DNA of 44,474 nt from Heterostelium multicystogenum. Taxonomy: Eukaryota; Evosea; Eumycetozoa; Acytosteliales; Acytosteliaceae. Where the stretch lies: the NCBI GenBank assembly GCA_003667245.1, contig RCNN01000268.1, forward strand, positions 1 to 44,474. Direction: 5' to 3'. Made by a program: the position numbers and the translations under genes. The notes under the pieces are model-generated. The model saw nothing but the letters and a program-made list of their open reading frames with translations, did no database searches and was not told the origin of the DNA. Below are positions 27,619-37,636 of this stretch, piece by piece (within the stretch, counting starts at the first letter, position 1; every line of letters starts with the position of its first letter).

Positions 27619-28791
27619 CTATTCCGCGACGGCCACCTGGTTACGCCCGAGGGCCTTGGCGCGGTACAGCGCCTTGTCTGCGGTGTTCATCAGGCCGTGC
27701 AGGTCCTGGTCCACCGCGCGGGCCCAGGCCACGCCGAGGCTGGCGGTCAACCCCTTGACCGGCTCGCTGGTCAGCCCGGCAATGGCCTTGATCAACTGCT
27801 CGGCGATGTCCCGCCCGGTCTCCAGCGACGTATCCGGCAGCAACACCGCAAACTCCTCGCCCCCCAGCCGCCCGTACACATCGGCCTGGCGAAACGACGC
27901 GCTTGATCACCCCGCCGATCTGGCGCAGCACCTGGTCCCCGGCCTGGTGGCCGTAGGTGTCATTGATGTCCTTGAAGTGGTCCATGTCCATCATCAGCGC
28001 GCACAACGGCTGCTGGTTATGCCGGCACTGTTCGTAGAGCAACTGCGCATGCTCGAAAAACGCCCGGCGGTTCATCAGGCCGGTGAGTTCGTCGGTTTGC
28101 GCGGCGCGGGCGGAGATGTTGTGGGCACGTTCCATTTGCCGGGTCAGGCGAAAGGCTTTTTCCAGGGCATCCGACAGCTTGCGCGTGGCGCCACCGACAA
28201 ACGAAGAGAACACCAGCACCGCCAGGGCCATGCCGACTTGCATCGACGACGGTTGAAACAGCAGCCACAGGGTGCACGGCAGCAGTACCAGCCCATGGAG
28301 ACCAGGGTCATGTAGCGATAGGCTGAATAACACGAGACTGCGCTGACCGACATGCCCACGGTGAACAACATCACCAGGGCCTGGGACAGGCGGTCGTCGG
28401 TGGGCATCAGGGCGAATGCGCCGATGCCCCAGACCCCGGCCGACAACATCAGCGTTACCCAGTAGCGCCGCTCCCAGCGCGCGGGGGTGCGTTCACTGTT
28501 GGGGCAGCGAAACCAGTCCATGAACATCCACACCCGCAGCAACGACGTCCCCGCCAATACCACCAGCCAGACCAGCATTACCCGGTGATCAAAACGTTCC
28601 CAGCACAGCCAGCACAGCATGGCGGCCGCCATATAACTGCCGAACACTGCAGAGAATGACTGGCGAAACAGCTGGTGCAATCGATCTGTTCGTACCTGCT
28701 CCTCGATGAAGCAATCCTGGTCTGCCCACGCCCAAGGCCATTCATTTGGTCCGCCTGATCTTACTGCCGCGACAAAGTGCCATTGTGGCAT
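27619..28791 (-). CDS. Membrane-bound diguanylate cyclase (GGDEF), frameshifted
   Basis: Makes cyclic di-GMP. About 390 residues. The N-terminal half has five or six hydrophobic segments (AVFGSYMAAAMLCWLCW, MLVWLVVLAGTSLLRVWMFM, VTLMLSAGVWGIGAFALM, ALVMLFTVGMSVSAVSCY) of the MASE2-like type. The GGDEF domain has QTDELTGLMNRRAFFEHA, MDMDHFKDINDTYGHQAGDQVLRQ and, after slips near 28300 and 27905, YGRLGGEEFAVLLP with an intact GGEEF active site. No RxxD inhibitory site is visible before it. The start is uncertain: ATG 28791 is used, and a start near 28743 is possible. It is convergent with the histidine kinase, 3 bases apart. Confidence 0.82.
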
Positions 28792-28896
28792 CCTGCCAGT
28801 AGCCCTAACAACCGAATCAAGCGTGCTAGAGCGCCGAAAGCAGGATAAATATAGGTGAACACCTTCTCGCTCGCTCCAAGGATCAGAGTTCCACCC

Positions 28897-29423
28897 ATGA
28901 ATACCCACCCGATTACCACCGAACGCCTGATTCTCAGGCCCGCAGCGGCCGACGATGTGGCCAGTGTATTTGCCATTTATGGCGATCCCGAGACCAACCG
29001 CTACAACCCGGCGGGCCCTTGACGGACCTGGGCCAAGCCGAGGCCGCCCTGGCTCGCTGGCTGCTGCACTGGACAGAACATGGTTTCGGCCAATGGGCGA
29101 TTGCCACACAAGAGGCGCCGGACCGCGTGATCGGCTTTGGTGGCATCACCTTGTACCCCTACAACGACGTTGAGCGGATCAACCTGGGCTACCGCTTTGC
29201 GGTCAGCGCCTGGGGCCAGGGCTTTGCAACCGAGATTGCCAGGGCGGCGTTGCAGTTTGCCTTTGTCGAACTGGACCAGCCGCAGGTGTACGGCGTGGTG
29301 CGTCCGGCGCATACAGCGTCGATCAAGGTGCTGGAGAAAATCGGCATGCAGTACATCGATGAGCTGGACGATGTACCCGGTCAGGCGCCGAGCCTGGTGT
29401 ATGTGGCCCGGCGGGCCCTCTGA
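28897..29423 (+). CDS. GNAT N-acetyltransferase, RimJ/RimL type, one frameshift
   Basis: About 175 residues. The start MNTHPITTERLILRPAAADD is the RimJ/RimL hallmark; then IGFGGITLYP, INLGYRFAVSAWGQGFATEIARAALQFAF (acetyl-CoA motif GQGFATE) and VVRPAHTASIKVLEKIGM complete the fold. A slip near 29020, just after NRYNPAGP, breaks the frame. The gene is divergent from the diguanylate cyclase. It could acetylate a ribosomal or other protein N-terminus, or a small amine; the substrate is unknown. Confidence 0.85.
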
Positions 29424-29556
29424 CCTTTGTATCGCAGTGTGTCCAAACACCGCTGCGATACAAAACCTTTAACCCAACCGCTTTCTCGAAACAGACGGGA
29501 TACACAACTACGTTCAACTGTGAGCCAGGCACACCACCCGCCGCCGGAGACTCACC

Positions 29557-30597
29557 ATGCACACACAGTTGAACACCCCACCCCGCCGCCTGATGGGCGC
29601 GTCGCTGCTGGCCTTTGCGCTGTTGCAGTTCGGTGCCCTCGGCGTCGCCAGTGCACAGGGCGCGCAAGCACCGGCGGCTGCCAGCGCAACTGCCCACAGC
29701 GCGCTCGGCCCGTTGAAGCATGTGAAAGCCGGCTTGCTGGATGTGGCCTACGCCGAAGTCGGCCGGCCGATGGCCCGGTGGTGATCCTGTTGCATGGCTG
29801 GCCCTACGACATTGACAGCTACTCCGAGGTAGCGCCGCTGCTGGCTGCCCAGGGCTACCGGGTGCTGGTGCCTTACGCCCGCGGCTATGGCGATACCCAT
29901 TTCCTGTCGGCAAAGACCCTGCGCAAACGGCCAGCCGGCCGCCCTCGCCGTCGACCTGATCGACTTCATGGACGCGCTGAAGATCAAGCAGGCCGTGCTC
30001 GGCGGCTATGACTGGGGGGCGCGCACCGCCGACATCGTCTCGGCGTTGTGGCCTGAGCGGGTCAAGGCGCTGGTATCGGTCAGCGGCTACCTGATCGGCA
30101 ACCAGGCCGCGGGCAAGAACCCATTGCCGCCCAAGGCCGAGTTGCAATGGTGGTACCAGTTCTACTTCGCCACCGATCGCGGCGCCGCCGGCTATGCGAA
30201 AAACACCCACGACTTTGCCAAGTTGATCTGGCAAATCGCCTCGCCAAAATGGGCATTCGACGACGCCACCTTCGACCGCAGCGCCAAGGGCCTGGACAAC
30301 CCCGACCACGTCGCCGTATCGATCTTCAACTACCGCTGGCGCCTGGGGCTGGTCCAGGGCGAGAAAAAATACGCTGCGCTGGAGCAGAAACTCGCCACCG
30401 CCCCGTCCATCAACGTGCCCACCATCACCATGGAAGGCGACGCCAACGGCGCGCCGCACCCGGCCGCAGAGGACTATGCCAAACGCTTTACCGGCAAGTA
30501 CGAATACCGCCTGATCAGCGGCGGCATCGGCCACAACCTGCCGCAGGAAGCACCGCAAGCCTTTGCCAAGGCAGTGATCGATGCGGACCACCTGTGA
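29557..30597 (+). CDS. Exported alpha/beta hydrolase, epoxide-hydrolase-like, frameshifted
   Basis: About 346 residues with an N-terminal export signal that starts PPRRLMGASLLAFALL, compatible with a Sec or weak Tat signal. The alpha/beta-hydrolase core shows VVILLHGWPYDIDSYSEVAPLL (HGxP oxyanion loop), AVLGGYDWGARTADIV with Asp as nucleophile (GxDWG, as in epoxide hydrolases and haloalkane dehalogenases) and the catalytic His in ISGGIGHNLPQEAP. The tyrosines of the cap domain may be present in QWWYQFYF. Slips occur near 29775 and 29935. It overlaps the following cytochrome P460 gene (TGATG), so both products are probably made together and act in the periplasm. Confidence 0.82.
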
Positions 30598-31106
30598 TGA
30601 AGCGCCTGCATCTTGCTGCACTCGTCGCTGCAACAGCTGCCGTGGTGGCCACCGCTACCGGGTTCGCCTTTGGCGGCCCGGCTACCAGCGAGCCTTCGCC
30701 GATCTACGGCGTGACCATTCCCGACGGCTACCGCCAATGGGAGCTGATCGCGCCGGCACAGGAAGCCGACCCGCTGAATGAACTGCGGGTGGTGCTGGGC
30801 AATAAAGTGGCGCTCAAGGCGTACCGCGACGGCACGCTGCCCTTCCCCGACGGCACCGTGCTGGCGAAACTGGCCTGGAAGCACGTGCAATCGCCGGAGT
30901 TCAAGACCGCGTCGATTCCCGGTGCGGCGACCACCGTGCAGTTCATGGTCAAGGACTCGAAGAAATACGCAGCGACCGGAGGCTGGGGCTTTGGACGGTT
31001 CATCAATGGCAAGCCGGTGGACCAGGCGCAGCATGAGACGTGCTTTGCCTGCCATCAGGCGCTGGTGAAGAACCATGATTATGTGTTCACCCGGCTGGCG
31101 CCTTAG
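30597..31106 (+). CDS. Cytochrome P460 family exported heme protein
   Basis: Intact, 169 residues with a signal peptide (LHLAALVAATAAVVATATGFA). The mature part follows the P460 pattern: YGVTIPDGYRQWELIAPAQE, VVLGNKVALKAYRDGTLPFPDGTVLAKLAW, and the C-terminal heme site HETCFACHQALV with CxxCH. P460 proteins carry a c-type heme with an unusual Lys or other cross-link and oxidise hydroxylamine or detoxify NO in some bacteria; here the role is unknown. It is translationally coupled to the preceding hydrolase. Confidence 0.85.
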   Translation: MKRLHLAALVAATAAVVATATGFAFGGPATSEPSPIYGVTIPDGYRQWELIAPAQEADPLNELRVVLGNKVALKAYRDGTLPFPDGTVLAKLAWKHVQSPEFKTASIPGAATTVQFMVKDSKKYAATGGWGFGRFINGKPVDQAQHETCFACHQALVKNHDYVFTRLAP

Positions 31107-31152
31107 CGCAATAGCCTTTTTCAACAACAAACGCCGCGGCAACCGGGCATCC

Positions 31153-31190
31153 CGTAGCAGCTGCCTCGCTTGGGCTCGACAGCTGCTACG
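31153..31190. repeat. Single REP-like palindrome of a second family
   Basis: Arms CGTAGCAGCTG (31153-31163) and CAGCTGCTACG (31180-31190) with a 16-base loop containing CTCGCTTGGGCTCG. It lies between the convergent cytochrome P460 and molybdate-binding genes, the typical position of Pseudomonas REPs, and is unrelated in sequence to the three REPINs. It could also serve as a bidirectional transcription stop, although no T-run is present. Confidence 0.65.
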
Positions 31191-31205
31191 TTGTGTGGGG
31201 TTTTA

Positions 31206-31634
31206 TCAGGCCGGAACGCCCAGAATGATATGGGACGCCTTGATCACCGCCGTGGCGCTCACGCCCGGCTTCAACCCCAGCTCGGCCACCGCGTCGCGGG
31301 TCACGATGGAAAACACCTTCGAACCACCCGCCAACTCGATCACCACTTCCGCATTCACCGCGCCGTCATTCACGCTCAGCACCTTGCCTTCCAGGCAGTT
31401 GCGGGCCGACAGGCGGATGTCGCTGGATTCGGTCATCAACATCACCCACGGCGCCTTGATCAGCGCGACCGCTTCCTTGCCTACGGCAATGCCCAGGTTG
31501 CGGATGCTTTCCATGGTCACCACCGCCACCAACTGCTCGCCACCGGGCAGGGTCAACACCACTTCGGCGTTGACCGCGCCGTCCTGGACCTGGCTGACCT
31601 GGCCTTTGAATACGTTGCGTGCACTGACTTTCAT
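31206..31634 (-). CDS. Di-Mop (TOBE) molybdate-binding protein
   Basis: Intact, 142 residues made of two tandem Mop/TOBE domains of about 68 residues each: SARNVFKGQVSQVQDGAVNAEVVLTLPGG and SARNCLEGKVLSVNDGAVNAEVVIELAGG show the internal repeat. Such proteins store or buffer molybdate or tungstate in the cytoplasm. No signal peptide and no adjacent modABC. Confidence 0.88.
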   Translation of the reverse strand: MKVSARNVFKGQVSQVQDGAVNAEVVLTLPGGEQLVAVVTMESIRNLGIAVGKEAVALIKAPWVMLMTESSDIRLSARNCLEGKVLSVNDGAVNAEVVIELAGGSKVFSIVTRDAVAELGLKPGVSATAVIKASHIILGVPA

Positions 31635-31743
31635 GGGAACGGTCCTTTTCTTGACTTATAGGTTAGGAATTGCCGCGCATGATTAAACGTTGCGTTGTGT
31701 AAAAACAACTATAGCGCCCTGCTCTGCCTGGAACCCCACGCCA

Positions 31744-31774
31744 ATAAAGAAGGCCGCCCAATGGGCGGCCTTCA
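31744..31774 (-). terminator. Rho-independent terminator of the OprD-family porin gene
   Basis: Perfect 11-base arms GAAGGCCGCCC (31749-31759) and GGGCGGCCTTC (31763-31773) around a 3-base loop; on the minus strand the hairpin is followed by TTTATT. It lies about 25 bases after the porin stop. Confidence 0.8.
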
Positions 31775-31798
31775 TCTGGAGCAGTTACCGACGACTGA

Positions 31799-33209
31799 TT
31801 AAAACAGCGCGTAGGTGTAGTTGAAGATCAGGCGAGTCTGATCCTGGTCGGCGGTGCCGGTGTTATGGCCGTGGTAGCTGCCGGTACGGAACGTAGTACC
31901 GAAGCCTTTCAGCGGGCCTTCCTGCACGACGTAATCAAGACGGAAAATCGGTTTTCGCGTTCCGACTGATCGCTGCCACCGGCAACCTTGGCCTTGATGT
32001 CGCTGCCGTTCAGGTAGGCAATCGAGGCTTTTCAGGCCCGGCACCAGGGTTCTGAAGTCATACAGGTACTGACCGAAATTGACCTGCTCGCCCGCACGGG
32101 AGAAACTGGCCAACCACCGCGTCGGTGAACAGGTAGAAGTCGGAACCGCCGCGCCTTGGGCGGTTGGATCGGCGATGCTGCCCTGGTTGACCCAGACGAA
32201 GCCACCGTCATCACTCACGCCGATATGGCGAGCATCAACTGGCTGCCGCCCAACTGATAGGTGAAGGCAGCACTGTAGGTTTTGTTGTCGACTTCACCGG
32301 CGTGCTTGGCATAGCCGCCGTTGTTGTTGAACGCATAGCCGGCCGAACCGTTTTGCCGTCGCTGGTGCTGTCGAAATAACGCAGGTCAGTCTTGAACGAC
32401 TGGTCATTGCCCAACGGCAATACGTGGACCAGGCCGAAATAGTTCTGTTTGTAGAAGTCTTCCAGGTTGGCGTAGTAGTACTGCAACGTCAGGTTTTTAG
32501 CGATGACGTTGTCAGAAGAACCAAACGGCTGGTAGTCGACACCACCGAAACGGAAGCTGTCGCTGTCGCGAGTGGCACCGGCCACGCTCAAGCCCGTGGA
32601 GTTGCTCGATGCACGACCTTCAGCCTTGTTCAGCTCGCCGCCGGTGAAGGTGACGTGGGAATGTCCTTGGAAGTCAGGATGCCGCCGTCAAAGGTCTGCG
32701 GTGCGGCACGGCTGTCGTTGGACACCAGGATCGGCAGGAATCGGTGCCAAACCACCGCCCACGTGCAATTCAGTCTGGGAAATACGGAATTTAACGTTGC
32801 CGGCTGCGCGACCGAAGCTGTCAGCAGGCTCGGTGCCGTTGTTCTTCACCGGGAAGAAGCTGTTGCCGTTACCCGACAGGCCATTGCCCGCTGCGTGGCC
32901 ATCGCCACCGTCCAGGCGCAACGCGCCGAAAGCCATCACGTCGAAACCTACGCCGACGGTGCCCTGGGTGTAACCGGATTTATAGTCGAAACGCAGTACT
33001 TGAGCCGCTTCCCGCAGGTCGTTCGCCGTGCCGGAGTGAACGTCGGCGTTGTAGTACATGGTGCGCGAACTGATCGAAGAATGACTGTCTTCGAGGAAGC
33101 CGCTATGGCCGTCACCCGTGCCGAGTGAGCCAAGACCAAAGCCGTCCGCGCTGGCGTGTTGTGCAAGGACAGCCGCCGTGATGGCCAACGCTAATGTAGA
33201 GAGTTTCAT
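31799..33209 (-). CDS. OprD-family outer-membrane porin, frameshifted
   Basis: About 420-470 residues, an 18-strand barrel for uptake of small charged solutes such as amino acids or aromatic acids. The N-terminus has a signal peptide (KLSTLALAITAAVLAQHASA), then SSISSRTMYYNADVHSG and KSGYTQGTVGVGFDVMAFGALRLDGG, typical of OprD. Later blocks are LTLQYYYANLEDFYKQNYFGLVH and NFGQYLYDFRTLVPGLK, and the last strand ends TRLIFNYTYALF with the C-terminal Phe needed for barrel assembly. At least six slips between 31950 and 32740 scatter the protein over three frames. The substrate class is not decided by sequence. Confidence 0.8.
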
Positions 33210-33350
33210 TTACTGCGCCCCTGTGAACATTATTTTTTTACTGTCCTTCGAGCGAATACCGTTGCGGCCCTGCAAACGCTGCGGATTGTGGCATGGGGCC
33301 GATGGCGCAGATTGTGAAATTTTTGTCATGTACCGATGAAAAAACCGTCA

Positions 33351-33376
33351 TGAAAAGGCCGTACAAGCCGGCCTTG
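33351..33376 (-). terminator. Rho-independent terminator after the amino acid permease gene
   Basis: Arms AAGGCCG (33355-33361) and CGGCCTT (33369-33375) with a 7-base loop, followed on the minus strand by TTTTC. It lies about 40 bases downstream of the permease stop. A second perfect hairpin, GCGGTTGT/ACAACCGC with a 3-base loop (33396-33414), overlaps the stop codon itself. Confidence 0.6.
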
Positions 33377-33413
33377 TTCGAGGGTTGAATGGCCTGCGGT
33401 TGTACGACAACCG

Positions 33414-34822
33414 CTACTGCGCCGTGCGTTGATCAGGCTGGAGTCGGTGGCGAAAATGCGAGAAATGGTAGGCAACCGCCAGCCACATAAACCATGCAGG
33501 CATCACGCAAAGGGCCAGGCGGGTATCTGGGCGAAGTGCCAGCAGGCAAAGTACGAACGCCAGGAAGCCAAGTGAAATCCACGCCAACGGCACGCCACCG
33601 GGCATTTTTGTAGAGGATTTTTCATGTAGCTCCGGGCACTTTTTCCGATAGGCGATGTAGGACGCCAGGATGGTCGACCAGGTAAAGATCACCAGGAATC
33701 GCCGAAACGGTGGAGACGATGGTAAAGGCCGTCATCACTTCCGGGACTATAAACAGCAGCAACAAGCCCAGCAGCATCAGGAAGGTGGTAAACGCCAGGC
33801 TGATAAACGGCACGCTGTTTTTCGACAGTCGTCGGAATATCCTGGGTGCGTCTCCCAGGTCCGCCAGGCCGAACAACATGCGACTCGCCGAAAACACCCC
33901 GCTGTTGGCCGAAGAAGCCGCTGAGGTCAGTACCACGAAATTCACAATCCCGGCGGCGGCGGGAAAGCCGGCCACCAGGAACAGCTCGACAAAGGGGCTC
34001 TTGCTGGGCGACACCTGCTCCCAGGATGTCACCGCAATGATGCAGGCCAAGGCCAGCACGTAGAACAGGATGATCCGCAGCGGAATCGAGTTGATTGCCT
34101 TGGGCAGCGTCTTCTCCGGCGAACGGGTTTCGGCCGCCGCCGTGCCGATCAACTCGGTACCGGCAAACGAGAAGATCGCCATCTGGAACCCGGCAAAGAA
34201 GCCGAACACGCCATTGGGAAACGCCGCCTGTTTATCCAGCAAATGATTCAGGGAAGCCGTGACGCCGGTGGGCGACACAAACGAGCTGGCAATCAACACC
34301 ACGCTCACACTGATCAGGGTCACCACGGCGATGATCTTGATGATCGCAAACCAGAACTCCACCTCGCCGAACAGCCGCACCGTCAGCACATTCAAGGCAA
34401 ACAGGGTCAGCAGCATTGCAATCGCCGGTATCCAGGCCGGCACGTGCGGGAACCAGTACTGGAAAAAGCCCCCGACCACCACCGCATCCCCCCCACCGCC
34501 ACGCTCCAGCTCAGCCAGTACGACCAGCCAAGAAAAAACGCCGCACGCGGCCCCAGGTAGGCACCGGCAAAGTCGGCGAAGCTCTTGAAGTTCAGGTTGG
34601 ACAGCAGCAGCTCACCCATGGCGCGCATCACGAAATACACAAACAGCCCGATGATCATGTAGATCAGGATGATCGAGGTGCCGGACAGCGCGATGATCTT
34701 GCCCGAGCCCATGAACAGGCCGGTGCCGATCGCACCGCCCATGGCCATCAGTTGGATATGGCGGTTGTTGAGGGTGCGTTGCAAAGCGGGCTTTTCAATC
34801 AGCCCGGGCACGTTGTTTTCAT
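33414..34822 (-). CDS. Amino acid permease (APC superfamily, AroP/ProY/CycA type), frameshifted
   Basis: About 469 residues, 12 transmembrane helices. Seen: LQRTLNNRHIQLMAMGGAIGTGLFMGSGK (helix 1 substrate-binding GAIGTG loop), MRAMGELLLSNL, FFLGWSYWLSWSVAV and, after a slip near 34490, VFGFFAGFQMAIFSFAGTELIGTAAAETRSPEKTLPKAIN, the AAT-family consensus. Another slip near 33695 precedes the last helices. The start is inferred at ATG 34820-34822 (MKT), with a lost A near 34815; GTG 34811 is the alternative. It lies 53 bases after the histone-deacetylase-like gene on the same strand, forming an operon with it. Confidence 0.82.
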
Positions 34823-34875
34823 CACAAAACCTCTTGTTATGTTTTGAGTTTTGGCAGAAAAAAGTCAGGCGTTGT

Positions 34876-35935
34876 TTATTGTTGGAATGGCATCGGGGTC
34901 AGGCGTGTTTTGTTCTCGAAACCGTGCAGCACGTTGACCGCGTTGATGCCGATTTCATCGACCATGTAGCCGCCTTCCATCACAAACAGCGTGGGCACGC
35001 CGACGCTGGCGATGATCTCGCCGATGCCGAGGAAGTCGTGGCTTTCCAGCAGGAAATGACTGATGGGATCGTCCTTGAAGGTGTCGACGCCGAGGGAAAT
35101 CACCAGCACTTGCGGCGAGAACGTTCTGAGTTGATTGCAGGCGTCGAGCAACGCTTCTTTGTAGGTGCTCCACCCGGTGTTTTTTCGCCAGCGGGTAGTT
35201 CAGGTTGAACCCCTCGCCCGCCCCGGCACCGCGCTCGGCACTGAAGCCCGAATAGTAGGGATACGACACGGACGGATCGCCATGCAGCGAGACGAACATC
35301 ACGTCGCTGCGGTCGTAGAAAATGTTCTGCGTGCCGTTGCCGTGATGGAAATCCACGTCCAGCACCGCGACCCGTTTGGCGCCTTGGGTGATCGCCTGTT
35401 GCGCGGCAATGGCTGCGTTATTCAGGTAGCAATAACCGCCCATGTATTCCCGCGCCGCATGGTGGCCCGGTGGCCGGCACAGGGCGAAGGCGCTGTCGTG
35501 GCCTTCATCAATCAATGCCAGGCCGGTGAGCGCGATATCGGCGCTGGTCTTCACCGCTTCCCAGGTGGTGCTGGTGATCGGTGAACCGGCATCCATCGCG
35601 AAAAACCCGAGCTTGCCGTCGATGAATTCCGGCACCTGCTCATTGGCCAGGTCCCGCACCGGCCACACCAGCGGCAAGGCGTCATGGGCACGGCCAATCG
35701 CCGTCCATTCGGCCCAGGCGGTTTCCAGGAAGGACACGTAGCGTTCGCTGTGGGCATTGACGTAACAGGCCCGGTCGAACGTGCGCGGCACGATGATATC
35801 GCCCAGCCCAACGTGCTTGACCCGATCACGCACCGTGTCGGCGCGGCTGGGTTGTTCGAAGGACGGCTTGAGCACGCCATCCTTGAGTTCGGTGCCATGG
35901 TGCAAACGATGAGAGTCGCTGAAAACAGTCAACAT
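34876..35935 (-). CDS. Histone deacetylase/acetylpolyamine amidohydrolase family enzyme, one frameshift
   Basis: Zinc-dependent amidohydrolase of about 353 residues. The start MLTVFSDSHRLHHG is typical of bacterial acetylpolyamine amidohydrolases. Active-site features: ALCRPPGHHAAREYMGGYCYLNNAAI (His-His pair), VAVLDVDFHHGNGTQNIFY (Zn ligands Asp and His) and LVISLGVDTFKDDP (third Zn ligand Asp), then MEGGYMVDEIG. A slip near 35185 breaks the frame shortly before the GWSTYKEALLDACNQL part. ATG 35935 is preferred to 35944 for ribosome-binding-site spacing. With the permease behind it and an Lrp gene in front, it likely deacetylates an imported N-acetylated polyamine or amino compound. Confidence 0.85.
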
Positions 35936-36053
35936 GAAAGACATCCACCCGTGAAAGACAGGTGATTATTTTGTTCTGGCCGCGGTGGGCTTTCTTTGCT
36001 TTTACATGCGCCGATGCTAGCGTAATCGGGAATTTTTACCCCAAATAGCCGCC

Positions 36054-36554
36054 ATGAAGAAAAATAAAACCAAACAGGTCGCACTCGACGACACCGATCT
36101 CGCCATCCTCGCCTTGCTGCAGGAAGACGCGAGTATTTCCAACGCCGAACTCAGCGAGCGCCTGTCACTGAGCCTCACCCCATGCTGGCGACGGCGCAAG
36201 CGGCTGGAGGAAGAAGGCGTGATCAAGGACTACCAGGCCAACCTCGATCGCAAGATGCTGGGCCTGGAGATCATGGCGTTTGTGCATGTGCGGTTTGCCG
36301 TGCATTCCGACCATACGCCAGAGGACTTTGAGGCGGTGATCAAGGAGCTGCCACAGGTGCAGTCCTGCCACAAGATCACCGGGGATGCGGATTATCTGCT
36401 GCAGGTGCTGGCGGAGGATCTGGACGCCTACAGCGATTTTGTGGAGAGCGTGTTGCGGCGGCAGTTGGGGATTGCGTCGATTCAGTCGAGCCTGGCGTTG
36501 CGGGAGGTGAAGGCGACAAGTCGGGTGGCCATTCCGGGGCGGGTGGGGAAGTGA
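36054..36554 (+). CDS. Lrp/AsnC family transcriptional regulator
   Basis: Intact, 166 residues. The HTH is DDTDLAILALLQEDASISNAELSERLSLSLTPCWRRRKRLEEEGVIKDYQ; the RAM/AsnC effector domain follows, with FEAVIKELPQVQSCHKITGDADYLLQVLAEDLDAY. It is divergent from the histone-deacetylase-like gene, 118 bases away, and probably controls that gene and the permease in response to an amino acid. An AT-rich near-palindrome GGGAATTTTTACCCC (36028-36042) just upstream is a possible site. Confidence 0.9.
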   Translation: MKKNKTKQVALDDTDLAILALLQEDASISNAELSERLSLSLTPCWRRRKRLEEEGVIKDYQANLDRKMLGLEIMAFVHVRFAVHSDHTPEDFEAVIKELPQVQSCHKITGDADYLLQVLAEDLDAYSDFVESVLRRQLGIASIQSSLALREVKATSRVAIPGRVGK

Positions 36555-36572
36555 TCCGATGCAAATACCATT

Positions 36573-36662
36573 GTGGCGAGGGAGCTTGCTCCCGTTGGAC
36601 TGCGTAGCGGTCCTTTCTTTGGACGCGCTTAGCACCCCGGCAGGAGCAAGCTCCCTCGCTAC
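36573..36662. repeat. REP doublet (REPIN), copy 3
   Basis: The left arm GTGGCGAGGGAGCTTGCTCC begins at 36573; the right arm ends GGAGCAAGCTCCCTCGCTAC at 36662. The outer arms carry a few changes compared with the copies at 8571 and 18480 (TTGG for CTGG; CTAC for CCAC), so this copy is slightly decayed. It lies between the Lrp and RpiR genes. Confidence 0.8.
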
Positions 36663-36781
36663 AGGTCAAGCCATATCCCTGTAGTGTTTCCAACAAACAG
36701 CCGAAATCTGCCTTTACATGTAGCATTTACTACCAATACACTCATTCTCGCCAAGCCGTAGCAAAAACAACAAGGCGAGAT

Positions 36782-37634
36782 ATGACCAACCTACGTGACA
36801 AACTCACCGACGCCGCACTCAGCCCTACGCCTTCCGAGCGCAAGGTGATCCGTGCCCTCCTCGACCACTATCCACGCAGCGGCCTCGGTTCCATGGCGCG
36901 CCTGGCCGAACACGCCGGGGTCAGCGACCCGACCATCATGCGGTTGGTGAAGAAGCTCGGCTTCGGTGGCTATGCCGAATTCCAGGACGCCTTGCTCAGC
37001 GAAATGGACCACCGCCTGCGGTCCCCAATCACCCTGCTGCAACCCCGGGCGCACTCGTCCCAGGATGACGCCTGGGCCACTTACCTGCACGACTGCAACC
37101 GCGCCCTTCAGGAAACCCAGGCCCTGACCCAACCCGAAGACGTGCGCGTACTCACCGAATGGCTGCTGGATACCAAACACCAGGTGTTCTGCTTCGGCGG
37201 CCGGCTCAGCAGTTTTCTCGCGGGCTACCTGGTGAATCACTTGCGCCTGTTGCGTCCGGGCTGGTCATTCCCTGGAAGACAACGCCCAGTTACCCGACCG
37301 AATCCATGACATCCAGCGCCAGGACCTGGTGCTGCTGTTCGACTACCGCCGCTACCAGACCCAGGCCTTGCGCGTGGCAACCGCCGCCAAGGCGCGGGGC
37401 GCGCGGGTGTTGTTCACCGACATTTATGCCTCGCCGCTGCGGGAATTGGCCGACTTGATCATCAGCTCCCCAGTGGAATCGGTGTCGGCCTTTGACACGA
37501 TGGTGCCCGCCCTCGCGCAGGTAGAAGCCCTGATCGCCACCCTCACAAAACACAGCAATGGCCTGGATGCCCGCCTGGAAGGGATCGATGCCCTTCGCAC
37601 GGAATTCGCCGCTCACCTTTTGGAGGAAAAATAA
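36782..37634 (+). CDS. MurR/RpiR family transcriptional regulator, one frameshift
   Basis: About 284 residues. The N-terminal HTH reads LSPTPSERKVIRALLDHYPRSGLGSMARLAEHAGVSDPTIMRLVKKLGFGGYAEFQDALL, then a SIS domain: TKHQVFCFGGRLSSFLAGYLVNHLRLL, a slip near 37265, and DLVLLFDYRRYQTQALRVATAAKARGARVLFTD. SIS domains of this family bind phosphosugars, but many Pseudomonas members control amino-acid or amine catabolism. The stop is two bases before the next ATG, so this regulator leads the cluster running to the permease at 41825. Confidence 0.85.
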
Positions 37635-37636
37635 CA

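Noticed and set aside
29323..30633. Long minus-strand open frame of about 436 codons
   Set aside because: Antisense to the hydrolase gene with its clear alpha/beta-hydrolase motifs; low-complexity Arg/Gly/Ala-rich composition.
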